From JACMLX01 sp040384325 (GTDB lineage Bacteria; Gemmatimonadota; Gemmatimonadetes; Gemmatimonadales; Gemmatimonadaceae), in contig JAZKJL010000005.1 in NCBI GenBank assembly GCA_040384325.1, positions 248,001-312,000 on the forward strand: 64,000 nucleotides of DNA, written 5' to 3'. The position numbers and the translations under genes were made by a program. Below are positions 10,761-19,349 of the stretch, one piece after another (the stretch's first letter is position 1; each line of letters opens with the position of its first letter). The notes under the pieces are model-generated. The model had not been told where the DNA came from and did no database searches. It was given only the letters and a program-made list of their open reading frames with translations.

Positions 10761-10783
10761 CGGCGCTGCGCAACGCTGCGCCG
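10761..10783. terminator. Hairpin between convergent DUF5916 and FabZ-like genes
   Basis: Arms CGGCGCTGCG and CGCTGCGCCG pair with one mismatch around a 3-base loop (CAA). It lies in the 39-base gap between two convergent stop codons and has no U tract, so it could act as a bidirectional or Rho-assisted terminator. Confidence 0.45.
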
Positions 10784-10788
10784 GCGGA

Positions 10789-11268
10789 CTAGCCGAGCGC
10801 GGCGCGCTCCCGCGCATCGGCCACGCGGATGATCGTGGTCAGGTCGGCCCGCACGATGTCGCTGGTTCCGACCCTCGCCACACCGTGCGTCCGGCACACG
10901 CCGCGCTTGAACTGGCGCAGTTCGATGGAGAGGTCGAGCACATCACCCGGCGCCGCTCGGCTCCGAAAGCGGACGTTGTTGATGCCGAGGAAGTAGCCGA
11001 TCGCGCCCGCGCTCCCCTCCAGCAGCGTCACCAGGACCGCCGCCGAGAGCTGGGCCAGCGCCTCCACGATCAGCAGGTGCGGCATCGACTGGGCACCCGC
11101 GTCGCAGCTCGACCCCACGCTGCTCCACTCGTTGCCGGTCACCGTCTTCACGCCGGTCGCGCGCTTGCCCGGCTCCACGCTGGTGATGCGATCCACCAGC
11201 AGCAGCGGGAAACGGTGCGGCAGGAGCGTCAGCGGCTCGAAATGGATCGGGGTGCCAGCGGAAGACAT
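10789..11268 (-). CDS. FabZ/FabA-like hotdog-fold protein lacking the canonical HFP motif
   Basis: 159 residues with the FabZ layout: LLPHRFPLLLVDRI at residues 15-28, then MPHLLIVEALAQLSAAVL where FabZ has MPGVLxxEAMAQ with the catalytic Glu, then FLGINNVRFR. The FabZ segment GHFPGxPxMP, which carries the catalytic His, reads SCDAGAQSMP here, so that His is absent. It may dehydrate a beta-hydroxyacyl carrier substrate by another residue, or only bind acyl chains. It is isolated from other fatty-acid genes. TAGATT sits exactly 6 bases before the ATG, indicating a leaderless mRNA. It is divergent from the HDOD regulator gene. Confidence 0.75.
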   Translation of the reverse strand: MSSAGTPIHFEPLTLLPHRFPLLLVDRITSVEPGKRATGVKTVTGNEWSSVGSSCDAGAQSMPHLLIVEALAQLSAAVLVTLLEGSAGAIGYFLGINNVRFRSRAAPGDVLDLSIELRQFKRGVCRTHGVARVGTSDIVRADLTTIIRVADARERAALG

Positions 11269-11280
11269 GATCGCAATCTA
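11269..11280 (-). promoter_or_regulatory. Leaderless -10 element of FabZ-like gene
   Basis: On the minus strand TAGATT is followed by GCGATC and then ATG. A -10 at this distance puts +1 at or next to the start codon. No Shine-Dalgarno is present. Confidence 0.6.
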
Positions 11281-11389
11281 CCCGCGCCGGTGTGCCCGCA
11301 CGCCGGGATCGCATCGACGACCGTGTCCTCGCGCTGGCCAGCGGGTCGCCCGGACAAGTATCCCCGGCCCGCGGCCGATATTCCCTTCG

Positions 11390-13186
11390 ATGAGCAGCGC
11401 GAGGAGCCTCCCAGCCACCACCGCATCGGCGCGACCCGAGCCGCAGGTGCGTCCAGCCACCGTCACCGGCGACGACTCGTCCCCGGTGCGGGCGCGACTG
11501 GCCCGCATCCTCGCCGGCCGTGACTTCCCCGCGCTCTCGCAACAGATCGCCGACACCATCTCGGCCCTCGACGACAACGCCAGCTCGATGCAGCGGCTGA
11601 CCAACGTCGTCCTGCGTGAGTACAGCCTCACGCTGAGCGTGGTACGCACGGCCAACAGCGCCCACTACCGCCGCGCCGACCGGCACATCCAGAGCGTGAC
11701 CCGCGCCATGATGCTGCTCGGTGCCAGCACCGTCCGGCAGCTCGCCAGCAGCCTGTTGCTCTTCGAGAACTACCGCAAGCATTCCGCGGGCCTGAAGGAG
11801 CTCATGCTGCTGTCGCTCCTCACCGCCAATCATGCCCGCGAAGTGGCCATTCGCCTCGGCATCGGTGATCCCGAGGGGGCGCATCTCTGCGGCATGTGCC
11901 GCAACCTCGGCGAGGTGCTGGTCGCCTGTCACTTCCCGGTCGACTACGCACGTATCCACACCCTCGTACGCGAAGAGCGGCAGTCGGAGACCAGCGCGGT
12001 GCAGGCCGTCCTCGGCTTCCGCTACGAGGACCTCGGCGCCGAACTCTGTCGCTACTGGGGCATGCCTGACGAGGTGGTGCAGAGCATGCACGCCAGGTCC
12101 AGTCGCGCCCCGGCGCTGGTCGGCGCGATCACCGCCTTCGCCAACGAACTCACCACCGTCATGTACCGCCGAGACGGCGATGCCGGCGACGCACGAAAGG
12201 ACCTCGATGCGGTGGTGGCGCGCTACAGCACGCGCTTCAAGCTCACCCGCGCCCAAGTTGGTGACGTGGTGGCGCGGGCACTCGACGAAACGCGCGAACT
12301 GTTCGTGACGGCCAGCGTGCGCGTCGATGCGCTGCGCATGAAGCAGCTTTCCGAGGCGGCATGCACGGCACTCGGCGTCACCGCACTCGGCAACGACGTG
12401 TGGGACGCCACGCAGGACTCGCACAGCGGCGAGGCGCTGGCCCCGCTGCGTGAACGCCTCACGCAGGAACTGGAGGCGAAGATCGATCCCTCCTCAGGCA
12501 CCGACCTTGGGCAGGTGCTGCTGCTGGCGCTGGAAGGAACGCTGCGCGGGGCGCCGTTCGACCGTGTGGTGGCCTGCGTGCTGAGCCCGGATCGCACCCG
12601 CCTCCGCGCGCGCTCAGGCCTTGGCCTCGGATGCGAGGCGCTGCTGGCGGAGTTCGACTTCCCGATGTCCGTGCAGGGTGGACCCATTCCCACCGCGCTG
12701 CTGCAGGCGAAGGCGCTCTACGTTCCCGGTGACCGCGCCATGACCGCCGCCGAGCAACGCCTGGCCGCGAAACTCGGCGTCGGCCAGTTCGGCATCTTTC
12801 CGATCATCGTCGATGCGCAAATCGTGGGGTGCATCTACGGCGACCGGTCGGTGCGCGAGCCGCTGCCCGATGCCGAGGCGCTGACGCATGTGCAGAACCT
12901 GACCGCGCTGGTGGTGCGGGCGATCGAGGCACGGCGTGCGCGCACCTCGGCCACCAGCGCGGCGGCGCCGCCAGTCCGCACGGCCGACTCACCGCCGCTC
13001 AGCGACGACGAGACGGCGGCCATCGCCCCCGCCTCGAAAGCCGCGCTGGTCCTGCGCCTCCTGCAGGGCGAGACACTCGCCGCCGTGAGCGCGAGCACCG
13101 GCGTGCCGGCACTCACGCTCGAGATCTGGCGGACGGAGTTCCTGGCGGGTGCGGTGGCGCGGCTGGGCGGGACGGCAACGACGTGA
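11390..13186 (+). CDS. HDOD-GAF regulator with transposase-type HTH tail
   Basis: 598 residues from the ATG at 11390; the frame continues upstream but that part is not protein-like. Residues about 45-240 are an HDOD domain (LTNVVLREYSLTLSVVRTANS, IQSVTRAMMLLGASTVRQLA), the degraded HD-family fold used in signalling scaffolds. Residues about 370-515 resemble a GAF domain (FGIFPIIVDAQIVGCIYGDR). The last 50 residues (ALVLRLLQGETLAAVSASTG, TLEIWRTEFLAGA) look like the winged or trihelical HTH of IS3/helix-turn-helix-28 transposase subunits, an unusual fusion. Likely a cytoplasmic signalling protein with possible DNA binding. Confidence 0.85.
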   Translation: MSSARSLPATTASARPEPQVRPATVTGDDSSPVRARLARILAGRDFPALSQQIADTISALDDNASSMQRLTNVVLREYSLTLSVVRTANSAHYRRADRHIQSVTRAMMLLGASTVRQLASSLLLFENYRKHSAGLKELMLLSLLTANHAREVAIRLGIGDPEGAHLCGMCRNLGEVLVACHFPVDYARIHTLVREERQSETSAVQAVLGFRYEDLGAELCRYWGMPDEVVQSMHARSSRAPALVGAITAFANELTTVMYRRDGDAGDARKDLDAVVARYSTRFKLTRAQVGDVVARALDETRELFVTASVRVDALRMKQLSEAACTALGVTALGNDVWDATQDSHSGEALAPLRERLTQELEAKIDPSSGTDLGQVLLLALEGTLRGAPFDRVVACVLSPDRTRLRARSGLGLGCEALLAEFDFPMSVQGGPIPTALLQAKALYVPGDRAMTAAEQRLAAKLGVGQFGIFPIIVDAQIVGCIYGDRSVREPLPDAEALTHVQNLTALVVRAIEARRARTSATSAAAPPVRTADSPPLSDDETAAIAPASKAALVLRLLQGETLAAVSASTGVPALTLEIWRTEFLAGAVARLGGTATT

Positions 13187-13208
13187 TGAAACGCGCCGTC
13201 TTAGTCGT

Positions 13209-13922
13209 TCAGCGCGCGATGAAGCGGTAGCGAACCGTCACGTTCACGGTGATTGGAATTTCCGGGAGTGCCACCGACGCCGAGTAGTTCGCGTACGGGT
13301 TCGAGAACAAGGGGAAGTTCTGGTTCCCGGTGAACGGGCCGCTCGAACTGGTGGACACCTCGATCAGCGCGCCAAGCCGCCCGCCCAGCGATGTTGCCAG
13401 TGCCTCGGCGTCCGACCGTGCCGCCTGCAGCGCATCGGCATTGCGCGCCCGCCGTGCGGAATCGACTCCGGCCGCTTCGGTGAGCTGAGGAAACGCCTGA
13501 CTGGCGCCGGCACCGAGCGCCGCGGCACTCAACGTCATCACCTGCTCGAGGCGCGACACCGGCACACGGATCACGTGGCGTGCGACCATCTGGGGTGCCG
13601 CAGGCTGTCCAAACTGATCCCGTCCGCCTGACGGAGTCACTGCGAACGGTATCGTGGTCAGCGCATCCGCGGGCACCCCCGCCGAGCGCAGCGCGGCACT
13701 GACCGCCTGCAGTTTGGTGCTGGCGCGCTGCGAGGCATCGCTCGCCGTCTCTCCATTGGCCTCCACCGTGACCAGCATCACGCCGCGGTCAGCCGTCAGA
13801 CGCGACGTGCGCGTGGCGCTGGCCACGATCCGAGGCTCACCACCGGTGGCGTCCATCGTCGCGGCCTGCGCCGTCAGCAGCGTGGGGCAGATGGTGGTCA
13901 GCACGAGCAAGTGGCGCAACAT
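13209..13922 (-). CDS. SIMPL (DUF541) domain periplasmic protein
   Basis: The ATG at 13922 gives signal peptide MLRHLLVLTTICPTLLTAQA. GGAG lies 8-9 bases upstream on the minus strand and supports this start over the longer frame. The remaining ~215 residues form one SIMPL domain (RIVASATRTSRLTADRGVML, VEANGETASDASQRASTKLQ, ending ITVNVTVRYRF). SIMPL proteins are periplasmic oligomers of uncertain role, sometimes tied to oxidative stress. The next gene on this strand is Cu/Zn SOD, about 215 bases upstream; a shared stress role is only an inference. Confidence 0.85.
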   Translation of the reverse strand: MLRHLLVLTTICPTLLTAQAATMDATGGEPRIVASATRTSRLTADRGVMLVTVEANGETASDASQRASTKLQAVSAALRSAGVPADALTTIPFAVTPSGGRDQFGQPAAPQMVARHVIRVPVSRLEQVMTLSAAALGAGASQAFPQLTEAAGVDSARRARNADALQAARSDAEALATSLGGRLGALIEVSTSSSGPFTGNQNFPLFSNPYANYSASVALPEIPITVNVTVRYRFIAR

Positions 13923-14138
13923 GTCTGAGCTCCGGTCGGGAGGCGCGGATTCGCGGTGCAGGATGCACCTCGTGCAGGGAAACGCCACGTCAAACTCGGC
14001 GCGCCCCTGCGGTTTAGGGATGAAGCGAATCTTTGTCAGGCTGCAGCCACCGTCAAGGTCGGCGCTGGCGCGTGACCCCTCGTCCGCGCCAGGCGGTCAC
14101 GAATGGCGCTCTCGTGACGCGAGGTGCCCACGCCGATG

Positions 14139-14900
14139 CTATTTCCCCCCGATCGCCCCACACGCGATTCGGTCGCCGCTGTTCCCCGAAGGATCGCTGC
14201 GATAGTCGTCGGCAGTCACGTGCACCACGAACGAGGCGCCGTCGGTGTCCAGCAGCGCATTCGAACCACCGCGCAGCGTGCCACCGCGCGTCACGACCAG
14301 CACACTCGCACTGCTGTCCGCACCCACGGTGATGTTGCTCATGTCACCGACGTGCGGCCCCTGCGGGTTCTCGGTGCCATGCTGCTTGCTGGTGGGATTC
14401 CAGTGATCACCGGCGCTGGTGAACGCCGGCGCATCACACCGCGCGGCGCTGTGGACATGCACGCCGTGCACACCCGGTGGCAGCCCGCGCAGCGTGCCGG
14501 AGAATGACAGCGTCTGCGCTACTTCGGTGACCGTCAGCGTGCCGAGCTCGCGTCCGGCGGCCGAGCGCACAGGGAAGCTGGTCTTCAGGTTTCCCGCGAT
14601 GGAGTCCACCGTGGTGCGGGCGTTGGCGGCCGCACTGTCCACGCTCGTGCGCGCAGCACTCGCGGCGGTGTCAGTCGCCGCGCGCGTGGCATTCAGGATC
14701 GAGTCGCGCGTGCGACGCACGACCGCGGCGGCCGAATCAGTGCGATTCATGGCACCAGCCGAGTCTCGCGCGATGGAATCGGTGCGCGTGACGAGCGTCG
14801 AATCACCCGGTGCTGGAGACTGCCCGGCGTTCGGACCGGTCGTGGTGCAGGCGACGAGCAGGGCGAGCGCACTCGCGCCCGCCAGGAACTGATGGCGCAT
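14139..14900 (-). CDS. sodC: Cu/Zn superoxide dismutase, lipoprotein
   Basis: The ATG at 14900 follows GGAG at a normal distance and gives lipobox ALLVACTT, so the enzyme is probably anchored in the periplasm. Residues about 25-110 are an Ala/Thr/Asp-rich helical spacer with repeated ARTSVDSAAAN-like units. The C-terminal ~140 residues are a SodC domain with metal ligands VHVHS, GDHWNP, KQHG, GPHVGD and a late His in FVVHVTADDY, plus the cysteines RCD and IACG for the disulfide. All ligands appear present, so it should be active in dismuting superoxide. The long spacer is unusual for SodC. Confidence 0.93.
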   Translation of the reverse strand: MRHQFLAGASALALLVACTTTGPNAGQSPAPGDSTLVTRTDSIARDSAGAMNRTDSAAAVVRRTRDSILNATRAATDTAASAARTSVDSAAANARTTVDSIAGNLKTSFPVRSAAGRELGTLTVTEVAQTLSFSGTLRGLPPGVHGVHVHSAARCDAPAFTSAGDHWNPTSKQHGTENPQGPHVGDMSNITVGADSSASVLVVTRGGTLRGGSNALLDTDGASFVVHVTADDYRSDPSGNSGDRIACGAIGGK

Positions 14901-15179
14901 GTATGGTGTCTCCGGGCCGACGTCGCCGGATCGCATCGCATGCGCCGCGCGGCATCACGCCGATGGTTGTGATGTGGGCGCTGTTGCGTCGATGTGAGTG
15001 CGAGATCCGTACCACGCTCGCCGCAGCGGACTGGTCGTCGGTGCGCGTTGGACCGTATTCAACGACAACGGCCGTGCTCGTACCTCGCGATGCGAAGCCG
15101 TGGCTTCTCCAGTTCCATCCACTCCATGGGGCCAACCTTCGCTGTGCTCCAGAGCGCCAGGCCGGACCGCCTCGCGTCG

Positions 15180-15725
15180 CTACCTGAACACCTCTTCCAG
15201 CGCGCATCGGAACCCCGGCAGCACAGCACCACCGATCAGTTCACCATCAGCCGACACGGCCAGTTCGCTGCCGTCGGCGAAGTGGATCGTGGCGCGCCGC
15301 TGCTTCGGCTCGATGACCCACACGACAGACACGCCGGCGCCGAGCCAGTCGTGCACCTTGCGCCGCACCGCCGTCCGCCGGTCGGACGGCGACAGAATCT
15401 CCGCCACCAGATCCGGCGCGATGCGCCAATACTGATCTTCCGCGGCGCCGGGGAGCCGTTCGGCGCGGAGGAACGCCAGGTCCGGAGCGAGCACCGTGTC
15501 CGGAGCACTGGCGATCTGGAAGCCAGTGTCCTGCGCGAAGACCGCGCCAAGCCGCTTGGCGTACACATGCTGCGAGACGAGAAATCCCAGCTTGGCGGCG
15601 TACATCCCGTGCAACGGTTTCGGGGGTTCCCGCACGCTCATCCGCCCCCGCACCAGCTCCACATCCTTGTCCGGCGGCTGTTGCACCATCAGCTCGTCAG
15701 CCGTCATCAGTGGCGTGATCGTCAT
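15180..15725 (-). CDS. Uma2 family (DUF820) predicted PD-(D/E)XK nuclease
   Basis: 181 residues from the ATG at 15725. Landmarks match the Uma2/DUF820 family: MTADELMVQQPPDKDVELVRGRM, LGFLVSQHVYAKR, VLAPDLAFLRAER, PDLVAEILSPSDR and VWVIEPKQRRATIH. The PD, ExLSP and WVIxPxxR positions form the restriction-like catalytic site. Such genes are often present as stand-alone copies in cyanobacteria and related genomes; their role is unknown. The 279-base gap on its downstream side, before sodC, shows no gene or clear signal. Confidence 0.9.
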   Translation of the reverse strand: MTITPLMTADELMVQQPPDKDVELVRGRMSVREPPKPLHGMYAAKLGFLVSQHVYAKRLGAVFAQDTGFQIASAPDTVLAPDLAFLRAERLPGAAEDQYWRIAPDLVAEILSPSDRRTAVRRKVHDWLGAGVSVVWVIEPKQRRATIHFADGSELAVSADGELIGGAVLPGFRCALEEVFR

Positions 15726-15824
15726 GCGCAACGCTCGTGACGCAAAGTGGCATCGTGCGAACCGCCACACGATGCCACCGTCACCTCACAAGTGCGTCAC
15801 CCAAATCACGCACTCGTAATCAGC

Positions 15825-16760
15825 TCACTCGGCCGCGCGCACCGGCGTCAGCCAGCCGAAGGTGTCCTCGGCGCGACCATTCGCGATGTCGAGGAAGGCC
15901 TTCTGCAGCTGCTTCGTGACCGGGCCCACCTTGCCCGCACCCACCTTGATGCGATCCACGCTGCGGACCGGCGTCAGCTCCGCCGCCGTGCCGGTGAAGA
16001 ACACTTCGTCGGCCGTGTAGAGCATCTCGCGAGGAATCGTCTGCTCGCGCACCGTAAGGCCGTCCCGCTGCGCCAGCGCGATGATGCTGGCGCGCGTGAT
16101 GCCGCCGAGCAGCGACCCATCCAGCGGCGTCGTGATCAGCGCGCCGTCCATCACCAGGAACACGTTCTGCCCCGATCCTTCGCTCACCGTGCCGCCCGGG
16201 CTGAGCGCGATCGCCTCGGCGAAACCGTTGGCCAGCGCCTCCATCTTGATCAGCTGCCCGCCCAGGTAGTTGCCGGCGATCTTCGCCAGCGATGGCACCG
16301 TGTTCGGCGCGAAGCGATGCCAGCTCGACACGCAGGCATCCACACCCGACTCCAGCGCGTCGTCACCCAGGTACGCGCCCCACGGCCAGCACGGCAGGTA
16401 CACCTCGATCGGGCTCGCGAACGGCACCATGCCGGCGGCGCCATAGCCGCGCACCACCATCGGTCGCAGGTAGCAGGCATCCAGCTTGTTCTTCAGCACC
16501 AGCGCACAGCAGGCCGCGCTCAGTTCATCCACCGAGTACGCCAACTCCATGCGATAGATCTTCACCGAGTTCACCAGCCGCTGCAGGTGTTCGCGCAGCC
16601 GGAAGATCGCCGGACCGTTGGGCGTGTGATAACACCGGATCCCCTCGAACGCCGATGACCCGAACTGCATCGAGTGGCTGAGCACGTGCACCTGCGCGTC
16701 GTTCCAGGGAATGAAGGAACCGTCACGCCAGATCCACTCGGTGGCCGCAATCTGACTCAT
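15825..16760 (-). CDS. ilvE: Branched-chain amino acid aminotransferase
   Basis: 311 residues, normal length for a class IV aminotransferase. Signatures: WRDGSFIPWNDAQVHVLSHS, SSAFEGIRCYHTPNGPAIFR, the PLP-lysine region GNYLGGQLIKMEALANGFAE, VSEGSGQNVFLV and LYTADEVFFTGTAAELTPV. It transfers the amino group from Val, Leu or Ile to 2-oxoglutarate using PLP, in the cytoplasm. It lies upstream of the SDR gene on the opposite side of a short gap; the two are on the same strand but separate in function. Confidence 0.95.
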   Translation of the reverse strand: MSQIAATEWIWRDGSFIPWNDAQVHVLSHSMQFGSSAFEGIRCYHTPNGPAIFRLREHLQRLVNSVKIYRMELAYSVDELSAACCALVLKNKLDACYLRPMVVRGYGAAGMVPFASPIEVYLPCWPWGAYLGDDALESGVDACVSSWHRFAPNTVPSLAKIAGNYLGGQLIKMEALANGFAEAIALSPGGTVSEGSGQNVFLVMDGALITTPLDGSLLGGITRASIIALAQRDGLTVREQTIPREMLYTADEVFFTGTAAELTPVRSVDRIKVGAGKVGPVTKQLQKAFLDIANGRAEDTFGWLTPVRAAE

Positions 16761-16797
16761 GTCGTTTTCAGGGTGGTGAAGAGAATGTGTGACAGCG

Positions 16798-17586
16798 TTA
16801 CAGCAGGGAATTCACGGCGCCGCCATCCACCAGCAGCGCCTGGCCGGTGATGAAGCCGGCTTGCTCCGATGCCAGGAAGGCGATCGTCGCCGCACACTCC
16901 TCCGGCTTGCCAAGCCGTCCCGCCGGCGTCTGCGCGATCCAGCCCGCGAACACGTCATCACGTGACATGCCGCTGCGCGCCGAATTCGCCGCCGCCAGTG
17001 CATCCAGTCGTTCGGTGGCCGTGAAGCCAGGCAGCACGCTGTTCACAGTCACGCCGTCCTTGGCCACTTCGTTGGACAACGTGCGCAGGTAGCCTGTGAC
17101 GGCGGCGCGCAGGCTGTTGCTCAGCACCAGCGACGGCACCGGTTCCTTCACCGCCTTCGACGTGATGCTGATCACCCGGCCCCACTTCCGCTCACGCATC
17201 CCCGGCACGACGGCCCGTGTCAGCTCCACCGCGCTGCGCAGCAGCAATTCGCTGGCCGAGGTCCACGCAGCCCAGTCGTGCTCCATCGCCGGGCCGGTGG
17301 CCGGGCCACCCGTGTTGGCGATCAGGATGTCCACGTGCCCGTACCGCGAATGCGTCTCGCGCACCACCGTCTCGATGCCTTCGGCGGTCGACAGGTCGGC
17401 CACCATCGACAGCACCGGCACGCCCAGCTGCTCCAGCCGCGTCGCGGCAGCACCGATCGACTCCGCATCACGCGAACAGATCGCCAGTGAGCACCCCTCG
17501 CGCGCCAGCGCCTCGGCAGTCGCGAAGGCGATCCCCTTGCTCGCACCACAGACCAGCGCGACCCTGCCGCGGATGCCGAAATCCAT
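16798..17586 (-). CDS. SDR family protein without canonical YxxxK (BKR-like divergent SDR)
   Basis: 262 residues starting at the ATG at 17586; the frame is open far upstream but only this part is SDR. The cofactor site reads VCGASKGIAFATAE and NTGGP is present. At the catalytic position, where SDRs have YxxxK, the sequence runs PSLVLSNSLRAAVTGYL, so neither Tyr nor Lys is in place. Known divergent BKR-like SDRs share this SNxLRA pattern, so it is a subfamily trait, not damage. The C-terminal SVLPGFTATERL and LLVDGGAVNSLL are standard. It follows the cupin gene by 2 bases, so they form an operon. Confidence 0.85.
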   Translation of the reverse strand: MDFGIRGRVALVCGASKGIAFATAEALAREGCSLAICSRDAESIGAAATRLEQLGVPVLSMVADLSTAEGIETVVRETHSRYGHVDILIANTGGPATGPAMEHDWAAWTSASELLLRSAVELTRAVVPGMRERKWGRVISITSKAVKEPVPSLVLSNSLRAAVTGYLRTLSNEVAKDGVTVNSVLPGFTATERLDALAAANSARSGMSRDDVFAGWIAQTPAGRLGKPEECAATIAFLASEQAGFITGQALLVDGGAVNSLL

Positions 17587-17588
17587 CG

Positions 17589-17975
17589 TCAGCGCCCCCC
17601 GCTGCGGAGGTAGGCGTCGGTGCCGTCCAGCCAGTCCTGCCGCGGAGGATTGAAGATGTCCACGTCCAGTGTGTCCTCCAGCGCCTCGGCGCGGTGCCGC
17701 ACCATGCTCGGGATCACCAACACCTCGCCCGCCTTCACGTCGGTGAACGTGTCGCCGGGCGCGTCGGCATGTTCGCCGATCCAGAAGCGCAGCGCACCCG
17801 AGAGGATGTAGGTGAACTGCTCGTTGATGTGATCGTGCGCCGGAACGATCGCACCCTGCTTCAGGAACACCTGGGCCAGCATCATCTTCTCGGACGTGAT
17901 CAGCCGGCGGCTGATCAGCGGCGTCAGCTCCTCGAGACGAACTTCGTCCCAGGGCTGGTGGCGAACGTCGGGCAT
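17589..17975 (-). CDS. Cupin domain protein
   Basis: 128 residues, one double-stranded beta-helix. Motif 1 has the metal ligands in VPAHDHINEQFTYILSGALRF (His, His, Glu) and motif 2 has His in VLVIPSMVRHRAEALED. The full ligand set suggests metal binding. Its stop is 2 bases before the SDR start, so the two should be co-expressed and may act on one pathway, substrate unknown. A TAGATT element lies about 40 bases upstream on the minus strand (18013-18018), which would give a short 5' UTR. Confidence 0.85.
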   Translation of the reverse strand: MPDVRHQPWDEVRLEELTPLISRRLITSEKMMLAQVFLKQGAIVPAHDHINEQFTYILSGALRFWIGEHADAPGDTFTDVKAGEVLVIPSMVRHRAEALEDTLDVDIFNPPRQDWLDGTDAYLRSGGR

Positions 17976-18132
17976 GGATGGCGGAGTTGGAGGTCCGATG
18001 GTGTGGGACGGCGCAATCTACCGAAGCTGGCGGCGATCGCCGTGCGGCCGGTATCCGCACCCGAATGTGCCGCCGACCCCGCATCGAACGTCTGGATGGT
18101 GGTGGAGCACCACCAACCTCGTTCACCACCCC

Positions 18133-18144
18133 TAGATTCGCCGC
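18133..18144 (+). promoter_or_regulatory. Leaderless -10 element of endonuclease/phosphatase-like gene
   Basis: TAGATT, then CGCCGC, then the GTG start. It is the same hexamer and the same 6-base spacing as before the FabZ-like gene, with no Shine-Dalgarno. Confidence 0.6.
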
Positions 18145-19332
18145 GTGCCTTCTGCCGCCCCCCACAACTACCAGGTTCGCTGCGACACCGGCCTCCATCG
18201 GGTGGTGCTCGATCCGGCGAAATACTGGCAACGGGTGAAGTGCCCGGGCTGCCGGGCCCGCATGGATCGGTATCGGCTGCGGCGCACGCGGAAGTGGCTG
18301 CTCGGCCAGGCCCCGCGCTCGGCAGTGCAGGTCGGATCGCGCCTTCGGCTCGTCCCGCTCGAGATGATCGCGCTGCTCTTCGTGACGCTGATGCTCACCG
18401 GCACGCTGCTCCTGAACACGCTCGGCGACGCGTGGTGGCCGGCCACCATCGTCCTCTTCCTCGGGCGGTGGCCGTGGCTGGTGCCGGGCTTGCCGATCCT
18501 GCTCCTCGCGCTGTTCCTCGAGCACCGAAAGGCGGTGGTGATCACGCTCGCCGGCGGACTGGTGGGACTGTTCGGCATCCTCGAGTTCTCCGCAGGCGTC
18601 GGACGCCTCGTCGCCACGGCCGCAGGTGAGAACCAGATCCGCGTGATCACCTACAACATCGCGGGAGACCTCGTCGCACCCGAGAACCTGGCGGCGATGG
18701 TGATCGACTGGCAGCCCAACATCCTCGCGGTGCAGGAATGCGGCGAGAACTCGGTGCGCATGCTGCGCAACATGCCGGGCTACTTCCACGACATCGGCGT
18801 CACCTGCCTCTTCACGCGATATCCGATCGTGCGCGTGGACTCGCTCCGGCGCGAGGCCTTCGCCAGCGCCGGCGGTGCGGCATGGGTGAAGCGCTATCGT
18901 CTGCGCGGTCCCGACGGCGAGTTCGACTTCACCAACCTGCATCTCGACACGCCGCGCAAGGCATTCGAGGCGCTGATGGACGGCGACGACGACGCGTCGG
19001 GCACCATCGCGGAGAAGACGGCCATCCGCGAAGTCGAGTCGCGCCTCGCGCGTCGCTGGGTGGACCAGGGCCCGGGACCGCGACTGGTGGCCGGCGACTT
19101 CAACATGCCCAGCGAAAGCGCGATCTATCGTCGCCACTGGGGGTCGCTGAGCAACGGCTTTTCCCGCGCTGGACGCGGATTCGGCTACTCACGCCATGCC
19201 GGCTGGATTCAGCTGCGCATCGACCACGTGCTCGCCGACGACGGTTGGGTCGTGCAGTCCGCGAAGCTGCTCGAGGATTACGGCTCCGATCACCGGCCGA
19301 TGCTGGTGGACGTGGCGCGGCGCGTCGAGTAG
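18145..19332 (+). CDS. Membrane-anchored endonuclease/exonuclease/phosphatase family protein
   Basis: 395 residues. The N-terminus has a small Cys-rich stretch (VRCDTGLHRV...VKCPGCRARMDRY). Two or three hydrophobic segments follow at about 73-150. The C-terminal ~235 residues carry the EEP fold: VITYNIAG, ILAVQECGEN (Glu), NLHLDTPRK, VAGDFNMPSES (GDFN) and YGSDHRPMLVDVA (SDHRP). These are the metal and phosphate-binding residues of DNase I-like phosphodiesterases. The catalytic domain is probably extracytoplasmic; substrate unknown (nucleic acid, phospholipid or inositol phosphate). Confidence 0.88.
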   Translation: MPSAAPHNYQVRCDTGLHRVVLDPAKYWQRVKCPGCRARMDRYRLRRTRKWLLGQAPRSAVQVGSRLRLVPLEMIALLFVTLMLTGTLLLNTLGDAWWPATIVLFLGRWPWLVPGLPILLLALFLEHRKAVVITLAGGLVGLFGILEFSAGVGRLVATAAGENQIRVITYNIAGDLVAPENLAAMVIDWQPNILAVQECGENSVRMLRNMPGYFHDIGVTCLFTRYPIVRVDSLRREAFASAGGAAWVKRYRLRGPDGEFDFTNLHLDTPRKAFEALMDGDDDASGTIAEKTAIREVESRLARRWVDQGPGPRLVAGDFNMPSESAIYRRHWGSLSNGFSRAGRGFGYSRHAGWIQLRIDHVLADDGWVVQSAKLLEDYGSDHRPMLVDVARRVE

Positions 19333-19349
19333 CCCGCCAGCGCGAGCGT

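Noticed and set aside
17587..19137. Upstream in-frame extension of the SDR gene
   Set aside because: It runs through the cupin and antisense of the endonuclease/phosphatase-like gene. The SDR homology begins exactly at the ATG at 17586.
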